Positions 9,447-19,962 of a DNA stretch of 44,321 bases are shown here, piece after piece. Location: the NCBI GenBank assembly GCA_003605055.1, contig QZKP01000056.1:1-44321 (forward strand). Reading direction: 5' to 3'. Position numbers and translations under genes: made by a program. The first letter of the stretch is position 1, and each line of letters begins with the position of its first letter. The notes beneath the pieces are model-generated. The model searched no databases, was not told where the DNA came from, and saw nothing but the letters and a program-made list of their open reading frames with translations. Source of the DNA: Desulfarculus sp. (GTDB lineage Bacteria; Desulfobacterota; Desulfarculia; Desulfarculales; Desulfarculaceae).

Positions 9447-10960
9447 TGCAGATCAGAGCCGAAGAGATAAGCCAGGTAATCCGTGAGCAGATCAAGGATT
9501 ACGACAAAAAGGTAGAGGTCAGCGAGACCGGGACGGTCCTGAGCGTAGGCGACGGAATCGCCCGCGTCTATGGCGTGGAAAAAGCCATGGCCGGTGAGCT
9601 GCTGGAGTTCCCCCACGGCATCCTGGGCATGGTGCTCAACCTCGAGGAAGACAACGTGGGCGTGGCCATCATGGGCGAGGTGGAGCACATCAAGGAGGGC
9701 GACCCGGTCAAGCGCACCGGGCGCATCGCCGACGTGCCCGTGGGCGATGCGGTCATCGGCCGGGTCATCGACCCGGTGGGCAATCCGCTGGACGGCAAGG
9801 GCCCCATCAACGCCGCCGAGCGCGGCCGCATCGAGGTGGTGGCGCCGGGCGTGGTGGCCCGCAAGTCCGTGCACGAGCCCATGTACACCGGCCTGAAGGC
9901 CATTGACGCCATGACCCCGGTGGGCCGCGGCCAGCGCGAGCTGGTCATCGGCGACCGCCAGATCGGCAAGACCGCCATCCTGGTGGACGCCATCATCAAC
10001 CAGAAGGGCCAGGACGTTAAGTGCATCTACGTGGCCGTGGGCCAGAAGAAGTCCACCGTGGCCCAGGTCATTGACATCCTGACCCGCCACGGGGCCATGG
10101 AATACACCTGCGTGGTCAGCGCCTGCGCCTCGGACCCGGCCACCCTGCAGTACATCGCGCCCTACTCCGGCTGCACCATCGGCGAATACTACCGCGACCG
10201 CGGCCAGCACGCCCTGATCTGCTACGACGACCTGAGCAAGCAGGCGGTGGCCTACCGCCAGATATCGCTCCTGCTCCGCCGTCCGCCGGGACGCGAGGCC
10301 TACCCCGGCGACATCTTCTACAACCACTCGCGCCTGCTGGAGCGGGCGGCCAAGCTCAACGACGACCTGGGCGCCGGCAGCCTCACGGCCCTGCCCATAA
10401 TCGAGACCCAGGCCGGCGACGTCTCCGCCTACATCCCCACCAACGTGATCTCCATCACCGACGGCCAGATCTACCTGGAGCCGGGCCTGTTCTACTCCGG
10501 CGTGCGCCCGGCCATCAACGTGGGCCTGTCGGTCTCCCGGGTGGGCGGCGCGGCCCAGGTCAAGGCCATGAAGCAGGTGGCCGGCACCCTGCGCCTGGAC
10601 CTGGCCCAGTTCCGCGAGCTGGAGGCCTTCGCCCAGTTCGGCAGCGACCTGGACAAGGCCACCCAGCAGCAGCTCAACCGCGGCTTCCGCCTGGTGGAGA
10701 TCCTCAAGCAGCCCCAGTATCAGCCGCTGCCCATGGCCAAGCAGGTGACCATCCTCTACGCGGGCACCCGCGGGTTCCTGGACAAGTACGAGGTGGGCGC
10801 GCTGGCCGACTACGAGAAGCAGCTCTACGACTTCATCGAGTCCAAGCACCCGGACGTCTTCGGCGACCTGCAGGCCAAAAAGGCCATTGACGAGGAGCTG
10901 GACGCCAAGATGAAGGCGGCGCTCACCGCCTTCGACGGCGTGTTCAGCGCCCAGCGCTAG
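9446..10960 (+). CDS. atpA: ATP synthase F1 subunit alpha
   Basis: 504 aa. Non-catalytic nucleotide-binding subunit. Walker A GDRQIGKT at residues 169-176 and the ATP synthase signature [17 protein letters not shown] are present; the beta-barrel, nucleotide-binding and C-terminal helical domains are full length. The ATG shares a base with the atpH stop. It forms the alpha3-beta3 hexamer with atpD. Confidence 0.98.
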   Translation: MQIRAEEISQVIREQIKDYDKKVEVSETGTVLSVGDGIARVYGVEKAMAGELLEFPHGILGMVLNLEEDNVGVAIMGEVEHIKEGDPVKRTGRIADVPVGDAVIGRVIDPVGNPLDGKGPINAAERGRIEVVAPGVVARKSVHEPMYTGLKAIDAMTPVGRGQRELVIGDRQIGKTAILVDAIINQKGQDVKCIYVAVGQKKSTVAQVIDILTRHGAMEYTCVVSACASDPATLQYIAPYSGCTIGEYYRDRGQHALICYDDLSKQAVAYRQISLLLRRPPGREAYPGDIFYNHSRLLERAAKLNDDLGAGSLTALPIIETQAGDVSAYIPTNVISITDGQIYLEPGLFYSGVRPAINVGLSVSRVGGAAQVKAMKQVAGTLRLDLAQFRELEAFAQFGSDLDKATQQQLNRGFRLVEILKQPQYQPLPMAKQVTILYAGTRGFLDKYEVGALADYEKQLYDFIESKHPDVFGDLQAKKAIDEELDAKMKAALTAFDGVFSAQR

Positions 10961-10972
10961 AGAAGGGCGGTC

Positions 10973-11854
10973 ATGGCGGCACTGCGCGACATCCAAAACA
11001 AGATCTCGGCGGTCAAGAAGACCCGCCAGATCACCCGGGCCATGAACATGGTGGCCGCGGCCAGGCTGCGCCAAGTGCAGGAGCGCACCGAGCGCTTCCG
11101 GCCCTACGCCGAGAAGTTCTCCGAGGTGCTCTCAAGCCTGAGCGAGGGCATGGACCCCGAGGCCCATCCCCTGTTGGCCCAGCCGGAGAACGTGGAGCGG
11201 GTGGGGCTGATCCTGATCACCGCCGACCGCGGCCTCTGCGGCTCGTTCAACATGAACCTGATACTCAAGGGCCAGCAGTTCCTCACCGAGAAGAAGGCCG
11301 CCGGCCAGGAGGCGGCCCTGTACGCGGTGGGCCGCAAGGGCGTGGACTACTTCCGCCGGCGCAAGGTGGAGTTCGCCAAGATCATGCCCGGCGTGATGAA
11401 CGTGGTGGACTTCGACCTGGCCACCGAGGTGGCCCGCCTGGGGCTCAACGCCTTCCTGTCCGGCGAGGTGCAAGAGGTCTACCTGCTCTATTCCCGCTTC
11501 ATCTCCCTGGTCTCCCAGGTGCCCACCCTGGAGAAGCTGCTGCCCATCTCGGCCCAGGCCGCCGAGCCCGGCGAGGAGGCGGGGCCCAAGCTGGAGTACC
11601 TCACCGAGCCCTCGGCCGCGGAGATATTGGTGGATCTGCTGCCGCGCTACCTGAACGTGCGGGTTTACAGCGGGCTGTTGGAGACCTCCACCAGCGAGAA
11701 CGGCGCCCGCATGGCGGCCATGGACAACGCCACCAGGAACTGCAAGGAGATGATCAACAACCTGACCCTGGCCTTCAACAAGGCCCGTCAGGCCGCGATC
11801 ACCACCGAGCTGATGGACATCGTGGGCGGCGCCGAGGCCCTCAAGGCCGGGTAG
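10973..11854 (+). CDS. atpG: ATP synthase F1 subunit gamma
   Basis: 293 aa. Central rotor shaft of F1. The N-terminal helix (MAALRDIQNKISAVKKTRQI) and the C-terminal segment with ENGARMAAMDNATRN, where the two shaft helices pair, are both conserved. It starts 12 nt after atpA with GAAGGG upstream; a 49-nt gap with its own AGGAGG precedes atpD. Confidence 0.97.
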   Translation: MAALRDIQNKISAVKKTRQITRAMNMVAAARLRQVQERTERFRPYAEKFSEVLSSLSEGMDPEAHPLLAQPENVERVGLILITADRGLCGSFNMNLILKGQQFLTEKKAAGQEAALYAVGRKGVDYFRRRKVEFAKIMPGVMNVVDFDLATEVARLGLNAFLSGEVQEVYLLYSRFISLVSQVPTLEKLLPISAQAAEPGEEAGPKLEYLTEPSAAEILVDLLPRYLNVRVYSGLLETSTSENGARMAAMDNATRNCKEMINNLTLAFNKARQAAITTELMDIVGGAEALKAG

Positions 11855-11861
11855 GCTTTAG

Positions 11862-13322
<1,461 letters not shown>

Positions 13323-13345
13323 ACTAGGGAAGGGGTTTCCAACCC

Positions 13346-13762
13346 ATGGCCAAACAGATACTCCTGGAAGTCGTCACCCCGGACAAGCTCCTGCTGTCCA
13401 AGGAGGTGGACGTGGTGGTGGCCGCCAGCGTGGACGGCGAGTTCGGCGTGCTGGCCGGCCACGTCCCCTTCCTGGCCTCCCTGGCCATCGGCGAGATGCG
13501 CTACAGGGTGGGCAACCAGACCGATTACGCGGCCATCTCCGGCGGCTTCGCCGAGGTGACCGGCGAGAAGGTGACCATCCTGGCCGAGGCCGCCGAGCTG
13601 GCCCGGGAGATAGACCTGGACCGCGCCCAGCGCGCCCGCGAGCGGGCCCAGAAGCGCATGGCCCAGGCCCAGGCCGAGCAACTGGACTATGTCCGCGCCG
13701 AGACCGCACTGCGGCGCGCCATGCTGCGCCTGAAGGTGGCCGGCCGCACCCAGGCCGTCTAG
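13346..13762 (+). CDS. atpC: ATP synthase F1 subunit epsilon
   Basis: 138 aa. N-terminal beta-sandwich (LLEVVTPDKLLLSKEVDVVV, GEFGVLAGHVPFL) and C-terminal helix-turn-helix rich in Arg/Ala/Gln, which can extend to inhibit ATP hydrolysis. Last gene of the operon, followed by a strong terminator. Confidence 0.96.
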   Translation: MAKQILLEVVTPDKLLLSKEVDVVVAASVDGEFGVLAGHVPFLASLAIGEMRYRVGNQTDYAAISGGFAEVTGEKVTILAEAAELAREIDLDRAQRARERAQKRMAQAQAEQLDYVRAETALRRAMLRLKVAGRTQAV

Positions 13763-13783
13763 CCCGCAGCCAAAGCAGCCCCC

Positions 13784-13816
13784 GCGGCCGCCCCACAGGG
13801 GGCGGCCGCTTTTTTG
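13784..13816 (+). terminator. Rho-independent terminator of the atp operon
   Basis: Perfect 11-bp stem GCGGCCGCCCC / GGGGCGGCCGC with a 4-nt loop, followed directly by TTTTTT. It begins 22 nt after the atpC stop. Confidence 0.95.
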
Positions 13817-13831
13817 CGGACCGCGGCGGCC

Positions 13832-13861
13832 TTACCAACACTCGGCGGCCAGTGCTATACT
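13832..13861 (+). promoter_or_regulatory. Candidate promoter of the MNT nucleotidyltransferase gene
   Basis: -35 TTACCA (13832-13837, 4/6), 18-bp spacer, -10 TATACT (13856-13861, 5/6). It lies right after the atp terminator and about 40 bp before the coding start. Confidence 0.5.
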
Positions 13862-13903
13862 GAGAAAAACCTCTCTCTGCCGCGGCGGCGAGGAGCGTTG
13901 CAT

Positions 13904-14197
13904 ATGCCGACCATCGCCGGAATAAAAGACAAGCTTCGGCGCGAAAAAGAACGCCTGCGCCGGGATTTCAACGTGGGCGCCATAGGCGTGTTCGGCTCCT
14001 GCGCCCGCGGAGAGGCCGGGCAGGACAGCGACATAGACATCCTGGTGGAGTTCGCCGCGCCCATAGGATTGTTCAGGTTCATGGAACTGGAAGACCACCT
14101 GGGCGAGCTGCTGGGGGTCAAGGTGGATTTGGTGAGTAAAAAGGCCCTCAAGCCCGCCATCGGCAGGCAGATACTGACCGAAATAGTCCAGATATGA
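13904..14197 (+). CDS. MNT-type minimal nucleotidyltransferase (MntA-like antitoxin family), no adjacent HEPN partner
   Basis: 97 aa. The nucleotidyltransferase signature is intact: GSCARG at residues 31-36, DSDIDILVEF with metal-binding Asp43 and Asp45, and a third Asp at about 75 (VKVDLVS). The active MNT proteins studied (HEPN-MNT modules) AMPylate the partner HEPN RNase to neutralise it, and the HEPN gene usually lies next door. Here the downstream gene is an unrelated membrane protein; the only HEPN protein nearby is 1.3 kb away on the other strand. ATG 13904 follows AGGAG. Activity seems likely from the residues; the partner is unknown. Confidence 0.85.
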   Translation: MPTIAGIKDKLRREKERLRRDFNVGAIGVFGSCARGEAGQDSDIDILVEFAAPIGLFRFMELEDHLGELLGVKVDLVSKKALKPAIGRQILTEIVQI

Positions 14198-14219
14198 AGC
14201 GGGTGACTACGGATTAAGG

Positions 14220-14660
14220 ATGGCTGACATGCAAAACTATCCGCCCGGCGCCTACGCCAGCGCGCCCGGCCCGGGGTGGCGGCCGGCCAAGATCAAGACC
14301 GCCGCCACCCTGCTCTACATCTCCCTGGCCCTGGGCCTGCTGCGCGGCTTCTGGGAGTGGCCGGCCAACAAGGAGTTGAGCCTCTTGGTCTATCTGATCG
14401 TGGCCGTGGTCCTGGCGGTGCTGGTGCTGTTCATCTACCTGATCGGCCGGGGCGTGAATTGGGCGCGCATCGTGATGCTGGTCCTGTTCCTCATCGGCCT
14501 GCCCTTCGCCGTGCTGGACCTGCCGCACAAGCTGACCGCCCAGCCCGTCCCGGCGCTGGTGGAGATGGGCCAGGTCGCGGCGCAGGTCGTCGCCTTTGTG
14601 CTGCTGTTCGCCCGGGACGCCAACGCCTGGTTCCGGGCCATGAAGCCCAGGCGGAGATAG
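14220..14660 (+). CDS. Small integral membrane protein of unknown function
   Basis: About 146 aa. A Pro/Gly/Tyr-rich N-terminus (YPPGAYASAPGPG) is followed by four predicted membrane helices (about residues 27-44, 54-76, 80-98 and 115-132) and a basic tail (MKPRRR). I recognise no family with certainty; the layout resembles small poorly characterised helical membrane proteins with a proline-rich N-terminus. ATG 14229 is an alternative start with better spacing from AAGGA. It lies 22 nt after the MNT gene and so may be co-transcribed with it; a terminator follows. Confidence 0.75.
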   Translation: MADMQNYPPGAYASAPGPGWRPAKIKTAATLLYISLALGLLRGFWEWPANKELSLLVYLIVAVVLAVLVLFIYLIGRGVNWARIVMLVLFLIGLPFAVLDLPHKLTAQPVPALVEMGQVAAQVVAFVLLFARDANAWFRAMKPRRR

Positions 14661-14687
14661 GCGGGGGGGAAGAGAGATAGAGCAAGG

Positions 14688-14722
14688 CCGGCCGCCCCGC
14701 GAGGGGCGGCCGGTGTATTTTA
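14688..14722 (+). terminator. Rho-independent terminator
   Basis: Perfect 11-bp stem CCGGCCGCCCC / GGGGCGGCCGG with GCGA loop, then TGTATTTTA. Its core nearly repeats that of the atp terminator. Confidence 0.8.
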
Positions 14723-14780
14723 GGCCGTGGCGGTAAAGCAGAAGGCGGGGAGGGAGCGGGGGGCTCGGGGGCAGTCCCCG

Positions 14781-15446
14781 TCATTCGAAGAAGTCCTTTA
14801 AAATGGTCTTTGTGCCTACAACCCTGAAATCGTCTGGTTTGAAGTGAGGGCAGATGTCACACCCTCTACTGACACCCGCCGCTTGAATTTGATCTTGAGG
14901 GCTAGAGGGATGATCCTTTTGGAATTGAAACCAACCGAAAAGATATTTGCAGGGAAAAGCGTAGCGGTCGATTTTTATCTCTTGCTTCAACGGAGGGCTC
15001 GCGACAAGGCGTATGGATATCGACATGCTTATATTCTGAGTGACCGGAGAGAATGGATCGTCAATGATCGTTTGGCAGTGAGCTTTGCTATCACGACATG
15101 AGCAGGACTCAAGGAAGCATTCAATAACTTGAGAAACCAGATAGCCGTGCGGAATAACCTTCCCGAGAGAGAAGATCATAGTTCCCTTCCAGCTATTTAC
15201 ATGGCTCAGGAGAGCGGCGGCCCTTCCCGCATCGGCCTGAGTCTTTGCAAAGGCGGCGAAGTACATTTGTCTGCCACCAATCTCAGTGATGGCGTAGCGG
15301 GTTGCTCCCTGCGCGATACTCAGCGCGAGGCCAAAATTCTTTGAGTTGCTTTTCGGAAAAGCAATAACCACCAAGCTATTGATCGACTCTTGGAAGGGAT
15401 TAATTACTTCCAACTGTGCGTTTGATTTTGTGAGTGCAGTTGTCAT
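14781..15446 (-). CDS. Hypothetical protein in AT-rich island
   Basis: 221 aa from ATG 15446. Base composition and codon use are clearly less GC-rich than in the surrounding genes, suggesting transfer. The product looks like a real soluble protein, with mixed alpha/beta composition, no signal peptide and no membrane helix. It has cysteine clusters at CSCRDSKAHC and CDICPHF that could bind metal. I do not recognise the family. On this strand it lies 100 nt downstream of a HEPN-type gene, so the two may form a unit. Confidence 0.65.
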   Translation of the reverse strand: MTTALTKSNAQLEVINPFQESINSLVVIAFPKSNSKNFGLALSIAQGATRYAITEIGGRQMYFAAFAKTQADAGRAAALLSHVNSWKGTMIFSLGKVIPHGYLVSQVIECFLESCSCRDSKAHCQTIIDDPFSPVTQNISMSISIRLVASPPLKQEIKIDRYAFPCKYLFGWFQFQKDHPSSPQDQIQAAGVSRGCDICPHFKPDDFRVVGTKTILKDFFE

Positions 15447-15545
15447 CGGTTATCCATTTGGGAGATTCAACGTCTTGCTATATGCCTGGCCAGCGTGGCA
15501 ATTACAAAAGGCACGACGCTTACGGCCGTTCCGTACCAGTTAAGG

Positions 15546-15974
15546 TTAATCGCCGTCGTGGTACTTAAAGCCCGCCTCTTTTATTTCCGGATCGAAGGTT
15601 TCGAGCCATTCAATAAACAAACCATAGACCATGACAGCAGCTCTCGCCGCCGGCTCGACCTGTTTGTTGGTGAATGAAAAGCCCTTTCGCCATAGTTGGT
15701 GAACAATCCGATTTCGACGACGGTTGAATTCAGTAAGTTCTTTGGCAAAAGTGGGCTTAGTCTGTCCCTCCTCCAGCAGAAATTCCTTGTACCGCTCAAT
15801 CAGCGCGTGGAATGTTGTTTCCTCGTTAACTCTCAGGAAAACGCGCAGGAGAGACTCCATAAGGGCATGAACGAGAAGGTAGGCCTGAATAAATTCGCCC
15901 GCGGCAAGGGCGCGAGCAACCGCCGCCTCGTTGTCACGGATAATAAAAGAAAAGTCCGGTCGGGTATCTGACAT
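15546..15974 (-). CDS. HEPN-like helical protein (candidate RNase of a defence or toxin module)
   Basis: 142 aa from ATG 15974 (an earlier in-frame ATG at 16025 is possible but its extension looks non-homologous). The sequence is almost entirely helical and contains RNRIVH: Arg87 and His92 match the RX4-6H motif of HEPN RNases. The helix before it (AYLLVHALMESLLRVFL) fits the first HEPN helix pair. HEPN proteins often act as toxins or in abortive infection. Composition is AT-richer than the host. The adjacent downstream gene is the unknown 221-aa protein. The HEPN assignment is from motif and helicity only. Confidence 0.6.
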   Translation of the reverse strand: MSDTRPDFSFIIRDNEAAVARALAAGEFIQAYLLVHALMESLLRVFLRVNEETTFHALIERYKEFLLEEGQTKPTFAKELTEFNRRRNRIVHQLWRKGFSFTNKQVEPAARAAVMVYGLFIEWLETFDPEIKEAGFKYHDGD

Positions 15975-16278
15975 TCTGGCGTCCAACAACAACCAACTTG
16001 ATTCGCATAATGCGCGCGCGGGCATTTTTCTGCGCGAGTTGCGCCGGTCTTTTTTATTTTTTCAGGCCACGAACGCCCGCCGGGCAAGATCAGTTGTTTA
16101 ACTTGATGCTTGTTTCCCCCGGCCCCCCCGGCTTCCTACATACCCCACCGGTAGCAGTGCATCAGGTAATTACAGTGAACCCTATCCCTACCGCCGCCGT
16201 CAAGCGCCCTGAATAACCCGCCCGCTTGCTCCCCCCTCCCCTTGCCTTCCCTCCCCCGACCACATATCATTGCAGGCT
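15975..16278. other. Intergenic region between HEPN gene and glmU-like gene
   Basis: 304 bp without a convincing gene. The left part is AT-rich with a T-run at about 16050-16062; the right part is pyrimidine-rich (C/T tracts) on the plus strand. It should contain the promoters of both divergent genes, but no pair of boxes is convincing. Confidence 0.4.
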
Positions 16279-17043
16279 ATGAAAGCCTCCCCGCCAGCGC
16301 TGGCCGTGGTCATCCTGGCCGCGGGCAAGGGCACCCGCATGAAATCCGGCCTGCCCAAGGTGCTGCACCGCTTGGCCGGCCGGCCCATGATTGACTGGGT
16401 GGTGGACCTGGCCTCGGCCATGGGCGCGGCGCGCACGGTGGTGGTGGTGGGCTTTGGGGCGGCCCAGGTGGAGGCGCACCTGGCCGGCCGGCCCGGCCTG
16501 TCCTTCGCCCTGCAGGAGCCGCAACTGGGCACGGGCCACGCGGTCATGGCCGCCATGCCGGGGCTGGCGGGGTTCGCGGGCGAGGTGCTCATCCTCTACG
16601 GCGACGTGCCCGGCCTGCGCCTGTCCACGGCCCTGTCCCTGGTGCGGCAGCACCGCGACCAGGGCAACCAGCAGACCGTGCTGGCCATGGTCATGGACCC
16701 GCCGCCGCCCTACGGCCGCCTGATCCTGGACGCGGCCGGGCGTCTGCGGCGCATCGTGGAGCAGCGCGACGCCACGGAGGCGGAGAAGAAGATCACCCTG
16801 GTCAGCTCGGGCATCTTCGTGTTCGCGGCCGGCCCGCTCTTAGAGTGTCTTCCCCTGTTGACCACGGACAACGATCAGAAGGAGTATTATCTGACGGACC
16901 TGGCCGCGGTCTTCGCCGGCCGGGGGCTCAAGGTGGGCTATGCCCTGGCCCCGGACCCGGACGAGGTGCAGGGCATAAACTCCCTGGACGAACTGGCCGC
17001 CCTGGCCCAACGCTGGCAGCGGGCCGGCGGCAAAGAGGAATAG
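16279..17043 (+). CDS. GlmU-type UDP-GlcNAc pyrophosphorylase domain, stand-alone
   Basis: 254 aa. Rossmann-like nucleotidyltransferase with the signature [11 protein letters not shown] near residues 13-23, PKVLH, GTGHAV, YGDVPGL and [10 protein letters not shown], all as in the uridylyltransferase half of GlmU. The left-handed beta-helix acetyltransferase half (about 200 aa) is absent and the gene ends cleanly. It probably converts GlcNAc-1-P plus UTP to UDP-GlcNAc; the acetyltransferase must be elsewhere or the substrate may differ. It lies 4 nt ahead of glmS, which makes glucosamine-6-phosphate for the same pathway. Confidence 0.88.
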   Translation: MKASPPALAVVILAAGKGTRMKSGLPKVLHRLAGRPMIDWVVDLASAMGAARTVVVVGFGAAQVEAHLAGRPGLSFALQEPQLGTGHAVMAAMPGLAGFAGEVLILYGDVPGLRLSTALSLVRQHRDQGNQQTVLAMVMDPPPPYGRLILDAAGRLRRIVEQRDATEAEKKITLVSSGIFVFAAGPLLECLPLLTTDNDQKEYYLTDLAAVFAGRGLKVGYALAPDPDEVQGINSLDELAALAQRWQRAGGKEE

Positions 17044-17047
17044 CGCC

Positions 17048-18883
<1,836 letters not shown>

Positions 18884-18917
18884 GGCCTGACCACAGTTCC
18901 TAAGTATTAGATACCAC

Positions 18918-18946
18918 TTGACCACAAGGGCCCGTTACCCTAGATT
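18918..18946 (+). promoter_or_regulatory. Sigma-70-type promoter upstream of zapB-zapA
   Basis: -35 TTGACC (5/6), 17-bp spacer, -10 TAGATT (4/6), about 22 bp before the start of the coiled-coil gene. Confidence 0.6.
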
Positions 18947-18968
18947 TGGATAAGGGATAATAGGTGAC

Positions 18969-19187
18969 ATGGACCTGTCCACTTTCAAGACCCTGGAAAC
19001 CAAGATCGAGGAGCTACTCAACCGGCTCAAGGCCCTGAAGCAGGAAAACAGCGAGGTCCGCGGCCGGTTGGAGGAAAAGGAAAGAGAGGTGGCCGAGCTC
19101 AACCAGTTGCTCGCCGCCCAGGACGCCGAGCGCGACCAGGTGCGGGAGCGGGTGGAGGGGCTGTTGGCCAAGCTGGAGTCTCTCTAA
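18969..19187 (+). CDS. zapB: ZapB-like coiled-coil cell division protein
   Basis: 72 aa, almost wholly coiled coil (KIEELLNRLKALKQENSEVR and later heptads, no Gly or Pro), the size and character of ZapB. ZapB crosslinks the Z-ring through ZapA. Sequence alone cannot separate it from other short coiled coils, but its position 15 nt before zapA supports the call. Confidence 0.75.
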   Translation: MDLSTFKTLETKIEELLNRLKALKQENSEVRGRLEEKEREVAELNQLLAAQDAERDQVRERVEGLLAKLESL

Positions 19188-19202
19188 AGAGGGCGGCCGA
19201 AG

Positions 19203-19484
19203 GTGGTGGAGGCGGTAAGGGTCGAGATTCTGGGCAACGAATACGTGCTGCGCTCAGAGGCCGGCGCGGAGAGAATCCGCCGCGTGGCCGAAGTGCTCAA
19301 CGCCAAGCTCAACGAGGTCCTGTCCACCACCAATACCTCCTCCACCCTGGCCACGGCCGTGCTGGCCGCCCTGAACATAACCAACGAGCTCCTGCAACTC
19401 CAGGACCGGCAGGATAACTTGCTACAGGAGATCGAGGCTAAAACCGAAAGACTCCTCTTCATGATCGAGGAGCAAAAGGCTTAG
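19203..19484 (+). CDS. zapA: Cell division protein ZapA
   Basis: 93 aa, GTG start (GTG 19206 is equally possible). The N-terminal VRVEILGNEYVLRSEAGAER and the following helix are the ZapA core, and the C-terminal coiled coil (LLQEIEAKTERLLFMIEEQK) completes it. ZapA tetramers bundle FtsZ filaments. It is followed at once by the 6S RNA locus, a common arrangement in Proteobacteria. Confidence 0.92.
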   Translation: MVEAVRVEILGNEYVLRSEAGAERIRRVAEVLNAKLNEVLSTTNTSSTLATAVLAALNITNELLQLQDRQDNLLQEIEAKTERLLFMIEEQKA

Positions 19485-19487
19485 GTG

Positions 19488-19666
19488 CCCCTGCCCTGTG
19501 CGTGTTGCGACGGGAAAGTCATTTTGAGCCAACACTCAAATGAAGGGGCCGAATGCCACTGAACGCCAGGGGAGGCACCCTTTAGTGGACGCCCGAACTG
19601 AGTTCACGCCCGGCCCACCTGTTTTGGCAGGTTCAAAACGTGACCGTCCCACGGCAGCGGCGGGGG
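19488..19666 (+). ncRNA. ssrS: 6S RNA
   Basis: Located directly after zapA. The ~180-nt segment folds by eye as a long rod. The outer stem pairs CCCC-U-GCC-CUG..CGUG..GACGG with CCGUC..CACG..CAG..GGC-GGGG near 19650-19666. A large internal bubble carries a hairpin on each side (CATTTTGAG/CTCAAATG in the 5' strand, ACCTG/CAGGT in the 3' strand). A distal stem (GGGGCCG/CGGCCC, CCACT/AGTGG) closes the rod. That shape and context are those of 6S RNA, which binds sigma-70 RNA polymerase as an open-promoter mimic. Ends are approximate. Confidence 0.75.
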
Positions 19667-19670
19667 AACC

Positions 19671-19932
19671 GTCTACGGCTGGCAAGGGGGGCAGCCGTAG
19701 AGGCCCGAGCCAAGCGGCGTATATGAAGGGCGGCCCGCCCCAGGCGGGCCCAGGAGGGAACTACCCAGATGCACGGCCGCCAGCCGGCAAAAACGCCTCG
19801 CCTCCAACCAGGCAGGGCGTTGAAAGCTCCGGGCAAGTTCCCTCGTGAAGGGACCCGGCCCCCTGGCCGTCGCCCGCGGGGAGCGCCCCTGAACTGATAC
19901 ACGCCTGACGCCAAGCCTTTCGGTCCAGCCCG
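19671..19932 (+). promoter_or_regulatory. Structured leader or unassigned RNA between 6S RNA and rny
   Basis: About 260 bp with no protein-like reading frame but several strong inverted repeats. These are a perfect 9-bp stem CTACGGCTG/CAGCCGTAG (19673-19681 with 19692-19700), a perfect 8-bp stem GGCCCGCC/GGCGGGCC (19732-19739 with 19743-19750) and TCCCT/AGGGA near 19828-19842. None has a T-tract, so these are not simple terminators. It could be the rny 5' leader or a separate small RNA. I recognise no known riboswitch. Confidence 0.5.
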
Positions 19933-19958
19933 TCTCCTTGTTGCAGCCAACAAGGAGA
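19933..19958 (+). promoter_or_regulatory. Hairpin sequestering the rny ribosome-binding site
   Basis: TCTCCTTGTTG (19933-19943), loop CAGC, CAACAAGGAGA (19948-19958): a perfect 11-bp stem. The Shine-Dalgarno AAGGAG (19952-19957) is wholly inside its 3' arm and the ATG of rny follows at 19963. In the folded mRNA the ribosome-binding site would be inaccessible. Confidence 0.8.
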
Positions 19959-19962
19959 AAAC

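Noticed and set aside
9443..11074. Long antisense open frame opposite atpA (over 500 codons)
   Set aside because: His/Gly/Val/Leu-rich product produced by the GC-rich third positions of atpA; no domain, no ribosome-binding site. The same applies to long frames opposite atpD, rny, clpB, glmS, mrdA and the GGDEF-EAL gene.
13904..15974. Classical adjacent HEPN-MNT toxin-antitoxin operon
   Set aside because: The MNT gene and the HEPN-like gene are on opposite strands, 1.3 kb apart, with two terminators or genes between them; co-transcription is impossible.
14781..16025. Integrated phage or transposon
   Set aside because: AT-rich and foreign-looking, but no integrase, transposase, terminal inverted repeats or target duplications are visible.
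15833..16087. Open frame extending upstream of the HEPN gene on the minus strand
   Set aside because: It lies in another frame, starts within AT-rich noncoding sequence and shows no protein-like conservation.
19671..19932. tmRNA, SRP RNA or RNase P RNA
   Set aside because: None of their conserved sequences (SRP tetraloop region, RNase P GAGGAAAGTCC, tmRNA tag frame) is present.
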